From positions 52,711-116,710 of the forward strand of contig NZ_JAAGBB010000024.1 of the NCBI RefSeq assembly GCF_018129085.1: a stretch of DNA of 64,000 nt, written 5' to 3'. The notes beneath the pieces were generated by a model. The model saw only the letters and a list, made by a program, of their open reading frames with translations. It was not told where the DNA came from and did no database searches. This document shows positions 9,252 through 16,773 of this stretch, piece after piece. Made by a program: the position numbers and the translations under genes. This DNA comes from Plastoroseomonas hellenica. GTDB lineage: Bacteria > Pseudomonadota > Alphaproteobacteria > Acetobacterales > Acetobacteraceae. Position 1 is the stretch's first letter, and every line of letters starts with the position of its first letter.

Positions 9252-9302
9252 GTTTGATCGCGCGATTCAGACTTTTCGGCCCACAGGGCCTCAAGTCATC
9301 AC
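9252..9302 (+). repeat. Dispersed hairpin repeat, copy 1
   Basis: A unit of about 50 bases beginning GTTTGATCGCG, with core ATTCAGACTTTTCGGCC and ending CCTCAAGTCATCAC. It can fold as GACTT...AAGTC enclosing GGCCC-ACA-GGGCC. It is followed by a second copy at a 60-base period and matches an inverted copy at 15698-15747. Confidence 0.9.
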
Positions 9303-9311
9303 CAAGGCATC

Positions 9312-9362
9312 GTTTGATCGCGTAATTCAGACTTTTCGGCCCGAAGGGCCTCAAGTCATCAC
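9312..9362 (+). repeat. Dispersed hairpin repeat, copy 2
   Basis: Tandem neighbour of copy 1, offset by exactly 60 bases. It differs in the loop (GAA instead of ACA) and in the left arm (GCGTAATT instead of GCGCGATT), while the GGCCC/GGGCC stem is kept. It sits between the start of the DMT gene and the end of the MaoC-type gene, both leftward. Confidence 0.9.
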
Positions 9363-9376
9363 GCTCAGGACCTCGT

Positions 9377-10201
9377 TCAGGCAAGATCCGCCTCGGCCGC
9401 CATGCAGGTGCAGCCTTCGGCATCACGGGTCTCGAGCAGCACGCGCGCCCCTTCGCGCCGCGCAAGCAGGGTCAATGCGCGCCCATCGAAGCAGGGGCGC
9501 ATGCCCCGGAAGGCGAAGCGGGCCAGCCGCGCGCCAGGTGCCTGGTCCAGCGCGTGGCGCGCCAGCAGGGTCGCCTGCAAGGGGCCATGCACGATCAGGC
9601 CGGGATAGCCCTCAACGCCGGTCACATAGGGGTGGTCGTAATGGATGCGATGGCCGTTGCCGGTCAGCGCGGAATAGCGGAACAGCATCAGCGGGTCCGG
9701 CACCAGGGTGGCGCGCGCCGCGTCCGGCCAGTCGGGCGCCGGCGCCGCCGCCTTCACCGCGACGCCCTCCGTCCCGCGATAGACAATGTCGTGCTCCTCG
9801 GTCAGCACCGGGCCGCGGTCATTGCCGATCTCGTGCCGCACCGTGACGAAGACCAGGCGGCCGGAGCCGCCGGTCTTCTCGCTAATCTTCGCGACGGTGG
9901 AGCGGCGGCTGACGCCGTCGCCGGCGCGCAGCGCATTGTCGGTGAAATCGAGCCGCCCACCCGCCCACATCCGGCGTGGCAAGTCATGCACCGGCGGCAG
10001 GAAGCCGCCCCGCTTCGGATGCCCGTCCTCGCCCACCTCGTCCGGCACCCGCCAGTCCTGGAACAGCATCCAATGCCAGAGCGGAGGAATGTCGCCCTCA
10101 GGCGCCGCGCGGCCGAGCGTCGCGGCGAGCCCTTGCACGAGGCGCAGGTCGAGCCGGTCCTCGCGCAACTCGGTGCGCCCGAGATACTCCTGGTACGCCA
10201 C
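9377..10201 (-). CDS. MaoC/HTD2-type acyl-CoA hydratase (mesaconyl- or itaconyl-CoA hydratase like)
   Basis: 274 residues from a GTG at 10201. The N-terminal half has WHWMLFQDWRVPDEVGEDGHPKRGGFLPPV and MWAGGRLDF, as in FAS1-type N-terminal dehydratase domains. The C-terminal half has LFRYSALTGNGHRIHYDHPYVTG, the MaoC hot-dog hydratase motif with catalytic Asp/His. This two-domain layout is that of mesaconyl-C4-CoA or itaconyl-CoA hydratases and fungal HTD2. It begins directly at the stop of the membrane transferase gene upstream. CoA-ester hydration is well supported; the true substrate is not. Confidence 0.8.
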   Translation of the reverse strand: MAYQEYLGRTELREDRLDLRLVQGLAATLGRAAPEGDIPPLWHWMLFQDWRVPDEVGEDGHPKRGGFLPPVHDLPRRMWAGGRLDFTDNALRAGDGVSRRSTVAKISEKTGGSGRLVFVTVRHEIGNDRGPVLTEEHDIVYRGTEGVAVKAAAPAPDWPDAARATLVPDPLMLFRYSALTGNGHRIHYDHPYVTGVEGYPGLIVHGPLQATLLARHALDQAPGARLARFAFRGMRPCFDGRALTLLARREGARVLLETRDAEGCTCMAAEADLA

Positions 10202-11806
10202 TCAATCCTCCCGGACGTAGATCTTGTAGCCTTCGATGGTGCCGCCCAGACGATAGCGCTGCCAGGTCTCCGCGAAGAGGGGATGGCGAGAGAAATAGTC
10301 GATGAAGTTGAATTCCCGCCCGCACCAGGGAATGCCGGGGTTGTCGGCCACCAGCACCGCGGCCGGCGGGGCGCGTGCGAAATCCTCCGCCACCGTGCGG
10401 TAGACGAAGAACTCGGCGCGGCTCATCTCCCAGGTCTGGCGATAGCGCTCGCCATTCTCCGGGCAGGTCCGGTTGGTGCCCTGCAGCAGCCAGAGATTCA
10501 TGGTGCGCAGCGTCGATTGCGCCCGGGCATAGTTCAGCGCCGGATAGACCGGATAGATATCCGGGCTCAGCACCAGCAGCCGCTCGCCATACGCCTCGCG
10601 CCGCAGCAGATCCGTCAGCTTCCCAGCCCGATCCCAGTTGAACCAGAACTCGCGCCAGGGCGCTTCGCCGCGCGCCGCGTAGACGCCGATGCAGGCCGCC
10701 ATGGCGGCGGCGATGAGGGGCGCCACGCCCGGGCGCCGCACCGGCGTCACCACGCCATCGAACCAGCGCGAGATGCCCGCCGCCAGCGCCGCCGAGGACA
10801 GGATCGCGATCGGGATCGCGTGGTAGCTCCAGCCCTTGTGCTGCACCCAGGCGGAGGCGAAGGCGCCGGCGGCCGCGATGACCAACACGGTCGGCAGCAC
10901 CGCCCCCTCGCGCGGGCGGAAGGCGATGGCGGCGGCGCCGAGCATCAGCAGCAGCGCCGGGCCGAGCACCGGGGAGATCAGCACGTCGAAGGGGCTGAAG
11001 ACGCCGAGATCGACGTAGAACTGCCAGACCAGCGGCACGACGTAGCCGAAATAATCCGGGAACAGCAGCGGGATGCAGGCGAGATAGGCGAGCCAGATGG
11101 CCGCCATCAGCCAGGGCATCGGATCGACGAGCGCCCGGCGCGGCCCGCGCCGCAGCAGCACGAAACCTTCGACCAGGGCCGGGACCGCCAGGAAGTGCGG
11201 CTTCAGGGCGAAACCGAGAGCGGCCAACACCGTGACCGCCACGGCAAGCCGGCGTGAGGCCGGTGGCCCCTGAATGCGGCGCGCCGCCAGCATCGCGTAG
11301 GGGATGGCGACGACCGCCATCAGATGCTCACGCTGCGCGAAATCATAGCCGGCCATCAGCATCAGCAATGGCACGACGGCGGAGAGTGCCGCGGCCTCGA
11401 TGGGCCCTTCCTCCCGCCCGGCCCGCAGCCGCACGGTGAGCCGCCAGACGAAGGCGCAGAGCAGCAGCATGCAGAGCAGCAGGGATTGCGGTCCGTCGAG
11501 CGGCGTCCAGGCCGCGATCGCCGCCGGGATCAAGGTCAGCACGAAGATCAGCGGCGGGTTGACGTCGATCAGGTCGCGGTAGAGGCCTTCGCCGGCGAGC
11601 CAGCGCTCCGAGAAATTCAGGACGGCGGAGACGTCATGGTTCAGCGGCGGCGCTAGCACGACCAGGAGGAAGGCCAGCGCCGGCAGCAGCGCCAGCGCGC
11701 GCAGCAGCCCGAGCCGACCGCGCACGCCCGCAGCGGCGGTGGTGGCCGGGGCGACGGCATCGGGCGGCAGCACGGTCTCGGCGGATTTGGCGGGTGGCGG
11801 CGTCAT
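10202..11806 (-). CDS. Polytopic GT-C (family 39/83-like) membrane glycosyltransferase
   Basis: About 534 residues from ATG 11806; a longer frame upstream lacks homologous character. After one N-terminal helix, the first large loop reads PPLNHDVSAVLNFSERWLAGEGLYRDLIDVNPPLIF. This has the acidic residue position and DxNPP pattern of ArnT/PMT-type transferases that use polyprenyl-phosphate sugars outside the membrane. About ten further helices follow and then a soluble C-terminal domain. It is divergent from the methyltransferase/GT2/flippase genes at 11968-14077. These supply the matching lipid-linked sugar synthesis and flipping activities, so a joint glycan-modification system is likely. Confidence 0.75.
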   Translation of the reverse strand: MTPPPAKSAETVLPPDAVAPATTAAAGVRGRLGLLRALALLPALAFLLVVLAPPLNHDVSAVLNFSERWLAGEGLYRDLIDVNPPLIFVLTLIPAAIAAWTPLDGPQSLLLCMLLLCAFVWRLTVRLRAGREEGPIEAAALSAVVPLLMLMAGYDFAQREHLMAVVAIPYAMLAARRIQGPPASRRLAVAVTVLAALGFALKPHFLAVPALVEGFVLLRRGPRRALVDPMPWLMAAIWLAYLACIPLLFPDYFGYVVPLVWQFYVDLGVFSPFDVLISPVLGPALLLMLGAAAIAFRPREGAVLPTVLVIAAAGAFASAWVQHKGWSYHAIPIAILSSAALAAGISRWFDGVVTPVRRPGVAPLIAAAMAACIGVYAARGEAPWREFWFNWDRAGKLTDLLRREAYGERLLVLSPDIYPVYPALNYARAQSTLRTMNLWLLQGTNRTCPENGERYRQTWEMSRAEFFVYRTVAEDFARAPPAAVLVADNPGIPWCGREFNFIDYFSRHPLFAETWQRYRLGGTIEGYKIYVRED

Positions 11807-11967
11807 GATCCCGATCGCCGCGCAATGGAGCCGGCGAGATTGTATCCTGCCCCGGCATTGCGGCCTTGGCGAGGCGCGGGCGGGGTGAAAATGCGCGCCG
11901 CAACGCAGCATCCCCCCTGACGCAGAGCGCTGGACGGGCCGGGGCGGCCCTGCCAGAAACCCTGGCC

Positions 11968-12702
11968 ATGGATGCCGCCGAATACGCTTTGATGGACACG
12001 GTCGAGGACCGGATGTGGTGGTATCGCGCGTTGCGGGCCCGGATCGTGGCGGCGCTGGCGGCGCGGCCCGGCGCGCCCGGCCCGGTGCTGGATGCCGGCT
12101 GCGGCACCGGCGGCATGCTGGCGGCGCTCCGCGCGGCAGGGGTCACGCGGCCACTCGCCGGCTTCGACTTCATGCCGGAGGCGGCGCGGCGGGCGCGGGC
12201 CAAGACAGGGGCGCCGGTCGCGGTCGGGGACATCACGCATCAGCCATTCTCCGAAGCGCGGTTCGGGGCGGTGATCAGCCTCGATGTGCTGAGCCATGCC
12301 GCCGTCGATCCGGGGGCGGCGCTGGCCGAAATCTTTCGCGTCCTCGTCCCCGGCGGCACGCTGATCCTGAACCTGCCGGCTTTCGATTGGCTTAAGAGTG
12401 CGCATGACGCCCGCGTCCACAACGCGCGGCGCTTCACCGCGGGCGGCATCCGCACGGCGCTGGCCGCGGCCGGCTTCGGAGCGATCGAGACCCGTTACTG
12501 GAACGCATTGCTGCTGCCCATGATGATCGTGCAACGCAAGCTGCTGGCCCGCGGCCCGGATGCCGCGAGCGATGTCGCCGCCTTCCCGCCATGGTTGGAT
12601 GCCACCTTGCACGGCGTCACGGTGGTCGAACATGGCCTCGCACGCCTCGGCCTCCGCTACCCGGCGGGCGGCTCCATCCTGGCGGTGGCGACGCGGCCGT
12701 GA
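11968..12702 (+). CDS. Class I SAM-dependent methyltransferase
   Basis: 244 residues from ATG 11968 (an open extension to 11866 overlaps the divergent gene and looks non-coding). Motif I VLDAGCGTGGMLAAL, then FDFMPEAARRAR, VISLDVLSHAAVDPGAALAEIFRVLVPGG and LNLPAFDWL are typical Methyltransf_11 features. The segment AFDWLKSAHDARVHNARRFT recurs in methyltransferases encoded beside GT2 genes in lipid or glycan modification clusters. It is followed after 17 bases by the GT2 gene. The substrate is inferred to be a sugar or a lipid-linked intermediate. Confidence 0.85.
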   Translation: MDAAEYALMDTVEDRMWWYRALRARIVAALAARPGAPGPVLDAGCGTGGMLAALRAAGVTRPLAGFDFMPEAARRARAKTGAPVAVGDITHQPFSEARFGAVISLDVLSHAAVDPGAALAEIFRVLVPGGTLILNLPAFDWLKSAHDARVHNARRFTAGGIRTALAAAGFGAIETRYWNALLLPMMIVQRKLLARGPDAASDVAAFPPWLDATLHGVTVVEHGLARLGLRYPAGGSILAVATRP

Positions 12703-12719
12703 CCGAGGATCAGAACCCA

Positions 12720-13733
12720 ATGCCAACAGGACTTTCCATCGTCGTCCCGGTCTATAATGGCGCCGCCACCGTCGGCAGCCTGGTCGACGCCCTCTCCGCG
12801 CTGCGCCCCGAAGGCGGCCTCGAGATCGTGCTGGTCAATGACGGCAGCCCGGACAATTCGGGCGAGGTCTGCCGGGCGATCGCCGCCACTGCGACGGTGC
12901 CGCTGACCTATGTCGAGCACGCGCGGAATTTCGGCGAGCACAACGCGGTCATGACCGGGCTGCGCCAGGCCCGCGGCGATTACGTCATCACCATGGATGA
13001 CGACCTGCAGAACCCGCCCGAGGAGGTGGTGCGCCTCTATGACCATGCGCGGCTCGGCGGCTTCGACGTCGTCTACACGCGCTATGCGGTGAAGGAGCAT
13101 GAGGGCTGGCGCAACCTCGGCAGCCGTTTCGCGAACTGGGTCGCCGACCAACTCATGGACAAGCCGAAGGGGCTCTACCTCTCCTCCTTCCGCTGCATGA
13201 GCGCGCTCGCGGTGCGGGAGGTGGTGAAGTATTCCGGCCCCTATCCCTATGTCGACGGGTTGCTGATGCAGGTGACGCAGCGGCTCGACAGCATCGAGGT
13301 GAAGCACTTCGCCCGGGCCGAGGGCCGCTCCAACTACACGCTGAAGCGGCTGGTACGGCTCTGGATGAACCTCGCCACCAATTTCTCGGTCCTGCCGCTG
13401 CGCCTCGCGGTGATCGCCGGCGCCGCCATGGGCGCCCTCGGCCTGCTGGCCGCCCTCTATGTCGTCATCGAGGGGCTGAGCGGCCATACCCCCTCCGGCT
13501 GGGCCTCGCTGATGACGGTGACCCTGCTGATCGCCGGCGTGCAGTTCCTGATCCTCGGCGTGCTCGGCGAATATGTCGGCCGCGCCTTCATGTCGGCCAA
13601 CGGCAAGCCGCAGGGCGTGGTGCGCGAGGTGCTGCTCCCGCGCGATGTGGCCCTGCGCGACGCGAAGTCCGGGGGCGAGACGCCGCCGCGCGACGATGGC
13701 GGGCAGCGGTCCCCGGTGCGGGTGGCATCGTGA
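12720..13733 (+). CDS. ArnC/GtrB-like family 2 glycosyltransferase
   Basis: 337 residues from ATG 12720 (GTG 12699, overlapping the previous stop, is an alternative). It has LSIVVPVYNGAATVGSL, IVLVNDGSPDNSG, VEHARNFGEHNAVMTGL, YVITMDDDLQNPPEEV (DDD metal motif) and SSFRCMSALAVREVV. Two membrane helices near 230-255 and 265-295 follow. This is the classic undecaprenyl-phosphate glycosyltransferase design of ArnC. The next gene, a small flippase-like protein, overlaps by 4 bases, as in arn-type operons. Confidence 0.9.
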   Translation: MPTGLSIVVPVYNGAATVGSLVDALSALRPEGGLEIVLVNDGSPDNSGEVCRAIAATATVPLTYVEHARNFGEHNAVMTGLRQARGDYVITMDDDLQNPPEEVVRLYDHARLGGFDVVYTRYAVKEHEGWRNLGSRFANWVADQLMDKPKGLYLSSFRCMSALAVREVVKYSGPYPYVDGLLMQVTQRLDSIEVKHFARAEGRSNYTLKRLVRLWMNLATNFSVLPLRLAVIAGAAMGALGLLAALYVVIEGLSGHTPSGWASLMTVTLLIAGVQFLILGVLGEYVGRAFMSANGKPQGVVREVLLPRDVALRDAKSGGETPPRDDGGQRSPVRVAS

Positions 13734-14077
13734 CAGCCTACTGGCTTGCCCTGGTCGCCGCGATCAGCACCTCGCTCGGCGGCCAGGTGTTGCTAAAATA
13801 CGGCGCCTCGGGTGCAGTCGCGGCCGGGGGTGGGTTCCTGGCCCAACTCTTCCGTCCCGCGACGGTTGTAGGACTGATATGCTATGGTGGTGCCGCGTTG
13901 CTGTACATCGTGGCCCTGCGTCGAATACCGATGGGAGTCGCTCTACCGTGCACCGCCGCGAGCTATGTCGTCATCGCCCTGATCGGCCGCTTCGTCTTCG
14001 GGGAACCGCTGGGGACTCAACAGGCCCTGGCGATCGCGCTGATCTGCGGGGGGGTGGTGCTGCTGGCCAGCGCCTGA
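13730..14077 (+). CDS. SMR-fold membrane protein, ArnE/ArnF-like lipid-linked sugar flippase subunit
   Basis: 115 residues from a GTG overlapping the GT2 stop (GTGA). Four hydrophobic helices with LALVAAISTSLGGQVLLKYG at the N-terminus and FVFGEPLGTQQALAIALICGGVVLLAS at the C-terminus match the small multidrug resistance/EamA half-size fold. Next to an ArnC-like transferase this strongly suggests a flippase for undecaprenyl-phosphate-sugar rather than a drug pump. ArnE and ArnF work as a pair; only one subunit is seen here, so it may act as a homodimer. Confidence 0.8.
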   Translation: MTAYWLALVAAISTSLGGQVLLKYGASGAVAAGGGFLAQLFRPATVVGLICYGGAALLYIVALRRIPMGVALPCTAASYVVIALIGRFVFGEPLGTQQALAIALICGGVVLLASA

Positions 14078-14469
14078 CCCGGCCGGGGGGCGCGGCGATC
14101 CTGTTCGCCGCGGTTCTGGCCTTCGCTGGCTGCGCCCCGCAGCAGCAGAGCGAATGCCTGGCCGGCACGCGGCCGATGGTCGAGCTCAACGCCTATCTTG
14201 GCGGCAATGTCTCCGAGGCGGACTGGCAGCGCTTCCAGACCCAGATCCTGACCCCGGCCTTCCCAGAGGGCATGACCGTCGCCTGGGCGCGCGGCCAGTG
14301 GCGCAATCCGGACAATGGCCGCCAGGTTCGAGAGGCGACCCGGGTGCTGACCATCCTGGCCGGCGAGGATACCCGGGACCGCTTCAACCCCGTGGAGAAT
14401 GCCTATCGCGAGCGCTTCCGGCAGCGTTCGGTGCTGGTCACCACGCGCCGGGTCTGCGGCAGCCTCTGA
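14074..14469 (+). CDS. DUF3574 lipoprotein of unknown function
   Basis: The reading frame downstream of the flippase gives a short hydrophobic segment ending LAFAGC (lipobox) and then about 110 residues: PMVELNAYLGGNVSEADWQRFQTQILTPAFPEGMTVAWARGQWRNPDNGRQVREATRVLTI. This matches the DUF3574 family. No ATG, GTG or TTG lies at the expected place before the signal peptide. A CTG at 14074, overlapping the flippase stop, is the best candidate, so the start is unsure. Exported to the periplasm or outer membrane; function unknown. Confidence 0.7.
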   Translation: MTRPGGAAILFAAVLAFAGCAPQQQSECLAGTRPMVELNAYLGGNVSEADWQRFQTQILTPAFPEGMTVAWARGQWRNPDNGRQVREATRVLTILAGEDTRDRFNPVENAYRERFRQRSVLVTTRRVCGSL

Positions 14470-14521
14470 TAACGGCACCCAGCGGAACGATTCCCATCAT
14501 TCCGTCGGGCGGTGACGGCGT

Positions 14522-15676
14522 CTACCCCGCCAGCCCTTTCAGCGCCCCGCAGACCTGCTCCACCTGGGCATCCGTCAACTCGGGGTACATCGGCAGGGAG
14601 AAGACCTCCAGCGCCGCCCTCGCCGTCTCCGCGCAGGCGGCGGGGCCGAGCGCCGCGCGGCCCTTATAGGCGGGCTGCAGATGCACTGGCATCGGGTAGT
14701 GGATGCCGGTGCCGACCCCCTGCGACTTCAGCCGCGCCTGGACCGCGGTGCGGTCGGCGCTGCGCAGCACATACTGGTGGAAAACATGCTCGACGCCCGC
14801 GCGGCGCGCCGGCGGCGCGATCGGCCCGCCGGCCAGCGCCGCGTCATAGGCATCGGCGATCACGCGGCGCCGGGCATTGCCGGCATCGAGCAGCGGCAGC
14901 CGCACCCGGAGGATCGCCGCCTGCAGCTCGTCGAGCCGGCTGTTCACCCCGACCTCGGCGCTGATGTAGCGCTCATGCCACCCATATTGCCGGATCGCCG
15001 CGATGCGCTTCGCCAGCGCCTCGTCGCCCGTCGCCAGCACGCCGCCATCGCCGAGCGCCGCCAGGTTCTTGGTCGGGTAGAGGCTGAAGGCGGCCGCCCG
15101 GCCCATGGTGCCGAGCATGCGTCCGTCCAGCCTGCCGCCATGCGCCTGCGCCACATCCTCGATCAGCACGACGCCGTTGCGCTCGCAGGCGGCGAGCATG
15201 GGATCGAGGTCGCAGGCCTGGCCGTAGAGATGGACGGCTATCACCGCGCGGATTGGCGGCAGACCGGGCGGTGGATCCTCCAGCACCGCGACCAGCTCGT
15301 CCGGATCCATCGTGTAGTGTTCGGGGTCGATATCGACCAGCAGGGGCGTGGCGCCAGCCATCTCGATCGCCGCGACCGTCGCGACGGCGGTGTGGGAGAC
15401 GGTGACGACCGTGCTCCCCTCCCCGATGCCGAGGCCGCGCAGGATCAGCACCAGCGCGTCGGTGCCATTGGCACAGCCGACCGCCGTCATCGGCGCGCCG
15501 CCGGCGTTACGGCCGAGCCAGGCGCCGTATTCGCGCTCGAAGGCCTCGCCCTCCTTGCCGAGGATGTACCAGCCGGAGCCGAGGGCGCGCGCCACGGCGG
15601 CATCGATCGCCTCCTTCTGGGCGCGGTAGGCGGCGCCGGGATCGGCCTGGGGAACCATGGGGATTCCTGCGTTCAT
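14522..15676 (-). CDS. DegT/DnrJ/EryC1/StrS family PLP-dependent sugar aminotransferase
   Basis: 384 residues. It has CANGTDALVLILRGLGIG for PLP-phosphate binding, LIEDVAQAHGG with Asp174, and SLYPTKNLAALGDGG with the Schiff-base Lys203. HERYISAEVGVNSRLDELQAAIL and IHYPMPVHLQPAY are also typical of the family. These enzymes convert keto-sugar nucleotides to amino sugars, for example at C3 or C4 of dTDP/UDP-6-deoxyhexoses. It follows the epimerase gene on the same strand. A copy of the hairpin repeat lies just upstream of its start. Sugar-nucleotide transamination is confident; the precise substrate is not. Confidence 0.9.
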   Translation of the reverse strand: MNAGIPMVPQADPGAAYRAQKEAIDAAVARALGSGWYILGKEGEAFEREYGAWLGRNAGGAPMTAVGCANGTDALVLILRGLGIGEGSTVVTVSHTAVATVAAIEMAGATPLLVDIDPEHYTMDPDELVAVLEDPPPGLPPIRAVIAVHLYGQACDLDPMLAACERNGVVLIEDVAQAHGGRLDGRMLGTMGRAAAFSLYPTKNLAALGDGGVLATGDEALAKRIAAIRQYGWHERYISAEVGVNSRLDELQAAILRVRLPLLDAGNARRRVIADAYDAALAGGPIAPPARRAGVEHVFHQYVLRSADRTAVQARLKSQGVGTGIHYPMPVHLQPAYKGRAALGPAACAETARAALEVFSLPMYPELTDAQVEQVCGALKGLAG

Positions 15677-15697
15677 GGAGTTCGCTCCCGGGTGAGC

Positions 15698-15747
15698 GTG
15701 ATGACTTGAGGCCGGTCGGCCGAAAAGTCTGAATCACGCGATCAAAC
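15698..15747 (-). repeat. Dispersed hairpin repeat, copy 3 (inverted)
   Basis: The minus strand reads GTTTGATCGCGTGATTCAG and then GACTTTTCGGCC, matching the copies at 9252 and 9312. The inner stem is GGCCG-AC-CGGCC instead of GGCCC...GGGCC: the fifth base pair has changed on both sides (C-G to G-C), so pairing is kept. It lies between the end of the epimerase gene and the start of the aminotransferase gene. Confidence 0.9.
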
Positions 15748-15752
15748 AAGAC

Positions 15753-16745
15753 TCAGAGATAATCGGCGAGCCGCGCGCGGTACCAGTCGAGCGAGAGACG
15801 CAGCCCCTCATCGATCTCGACCCGCGGCCACCAGCCAGTGGCGGCGCGGAAGGCGCGGTCGTCGGCGGCGTAGCTGCCGATGTCGATCGGCGCCCGGTCG
15901 GCGGGGAATTCCTTCATCTCGTAGCGGCCGCGGCCGTCATTGGCAGCGATCAGCCGCTCCGCCAGGTCGACCAGGCGGATCGGCGCCGAGCCGCCGATGT
16001 TGAAGACCTGGCCCATCACCTTGGGCTCGGCCGCCTTCTCGGCGGCACGCAGGAAGGCATCGACCACATCGTCGATATAAGTGAGGTCGCGGAGCTGCTC
16101 GCCGCCCCAGACCTCGAAGGGCTCATCCTCGATCACCCGGCGGATCCAGATGCCGAGGAAGGTCTGCCGCGCATCCTTGATGCGCAGCCGCGGCCCGTAG
16201 CAATTGGTCAGCCGGAGCGAGACCACCGGGCGGTGATGCACGCGGCTCTCCAGCAGCCAGTACTGCTCGCCGGCCCATTTGGAGACGCCGTTGGCGTCCG
16301 GCGGGTTCACTGTGTGCTTCTCGTCGACCGGCAGATATTGCGGGCGGCCGTAGAATTGCCGGGTGGAGGCGTGCACGACGGCGGCCTTCGGCGCCGCCTC
16401 CCGCATCACCTGGATCAGCCGGACCTGGGCGACGGCATTGATGCCGATATCGGCGACCGGGTCCTTCTGGCCGCCCATATGGCTGGTCTGCGCCGCCATG
16501 TTGAACAGCACGTCGCAGCCCTGGGCCAGCGAATGCAGCTCCGCATCGCGCAGGTCGCCGCGCACCAGCAACACGCCGGCGCCTTCGAGATTGGCCGGGT
16601 TGGCGCCGCCATCCGGCATCATGGCGTCAAGCGCGGTCACCCGCGCACCGAGCCCGACCAGCGCGTGGCACAGCCCGGCGCCGAGGAACCCCGCGCCGCC
16701 CGTCACCAGCACCCGCTTGCCGCGCCAGAATTGCTGCGCCGCCAT
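15753..16745 (-). CDS. NAD-dependent sugar epimerase/dehydratase (extended SDR) lacking the usual Tyr
   Basis: About 330 residues from ATG 16745. The Rossmann motif is VLVTGGAGFLGAGL (TGGAGFLG at 15-22). Later ASTRQFYGRPQ, LTNCYGPRLRIKDARQTFLG, GGEQLRDLTYIDDVVDAF and VFNIGGSAPIRLVDLAERL match sugar-nucleotide epimerases/dehydratases. At the YxxxK catalytic site the sequence is NGVSK: Asn152 replaces Tyr while Lys156 is kept. Related epimerases with NGxxK may form their own subfamily. Adjacent to the DegT aminotransferase, it probably supplies or alters its sugar-nucleotide substrate. Confidence 0.8.
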   Translation of the reverse strand: MAAQQFWRGKRVLVTGGAGFLGAGLCHALVGLGARVTALDAMMPDGGANPANLEGAGVLLVRGDLRDAELHSLAQGCDVLFNMAAQTSHMGGQKDPVADIGINAVAQVRLIQVMREAAPKAAVVHASTRQFYGRPQYLPVDEKHTVNPPDANGVSKWAGEQYWLLESRVHHRPVVSLRLTNCYGPRLRIKDARQTFLGIWIRRVIEDEPFEVWGGEQLRDLTYIDDVVDAFLRAAEKAAEPKVMGQVFNIGGSAPIRLVDLAERLIAANDGRGRYEMKEFPADRAPIDIGSYAADDRAFRAATGWWPRVEIDEGLRLSLDWYRARLADYL

Positions 16746-16773
16746 TGCCACCACCTTCGCGTTCCCGATCCCG

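Noticed and set aside
9250..9846. Small protein reading through the hairpin repeats (FDRVIQTFRPEGPQVIT pattern)
   Set aside because: The same peptide pattern at both places comes from the repeated DNA, which has covarying stem bases; a nucleic-acid element explains it better than a gene.
9554..11257. Plus-strand open frame of 567 codons over the MaoC and membrane transferase genes
   Set aside because: Composition is Arg/His/Gln-rich and lacks any domain. The opposite strand has a hot-dog hydratase and a polytopic transferase.
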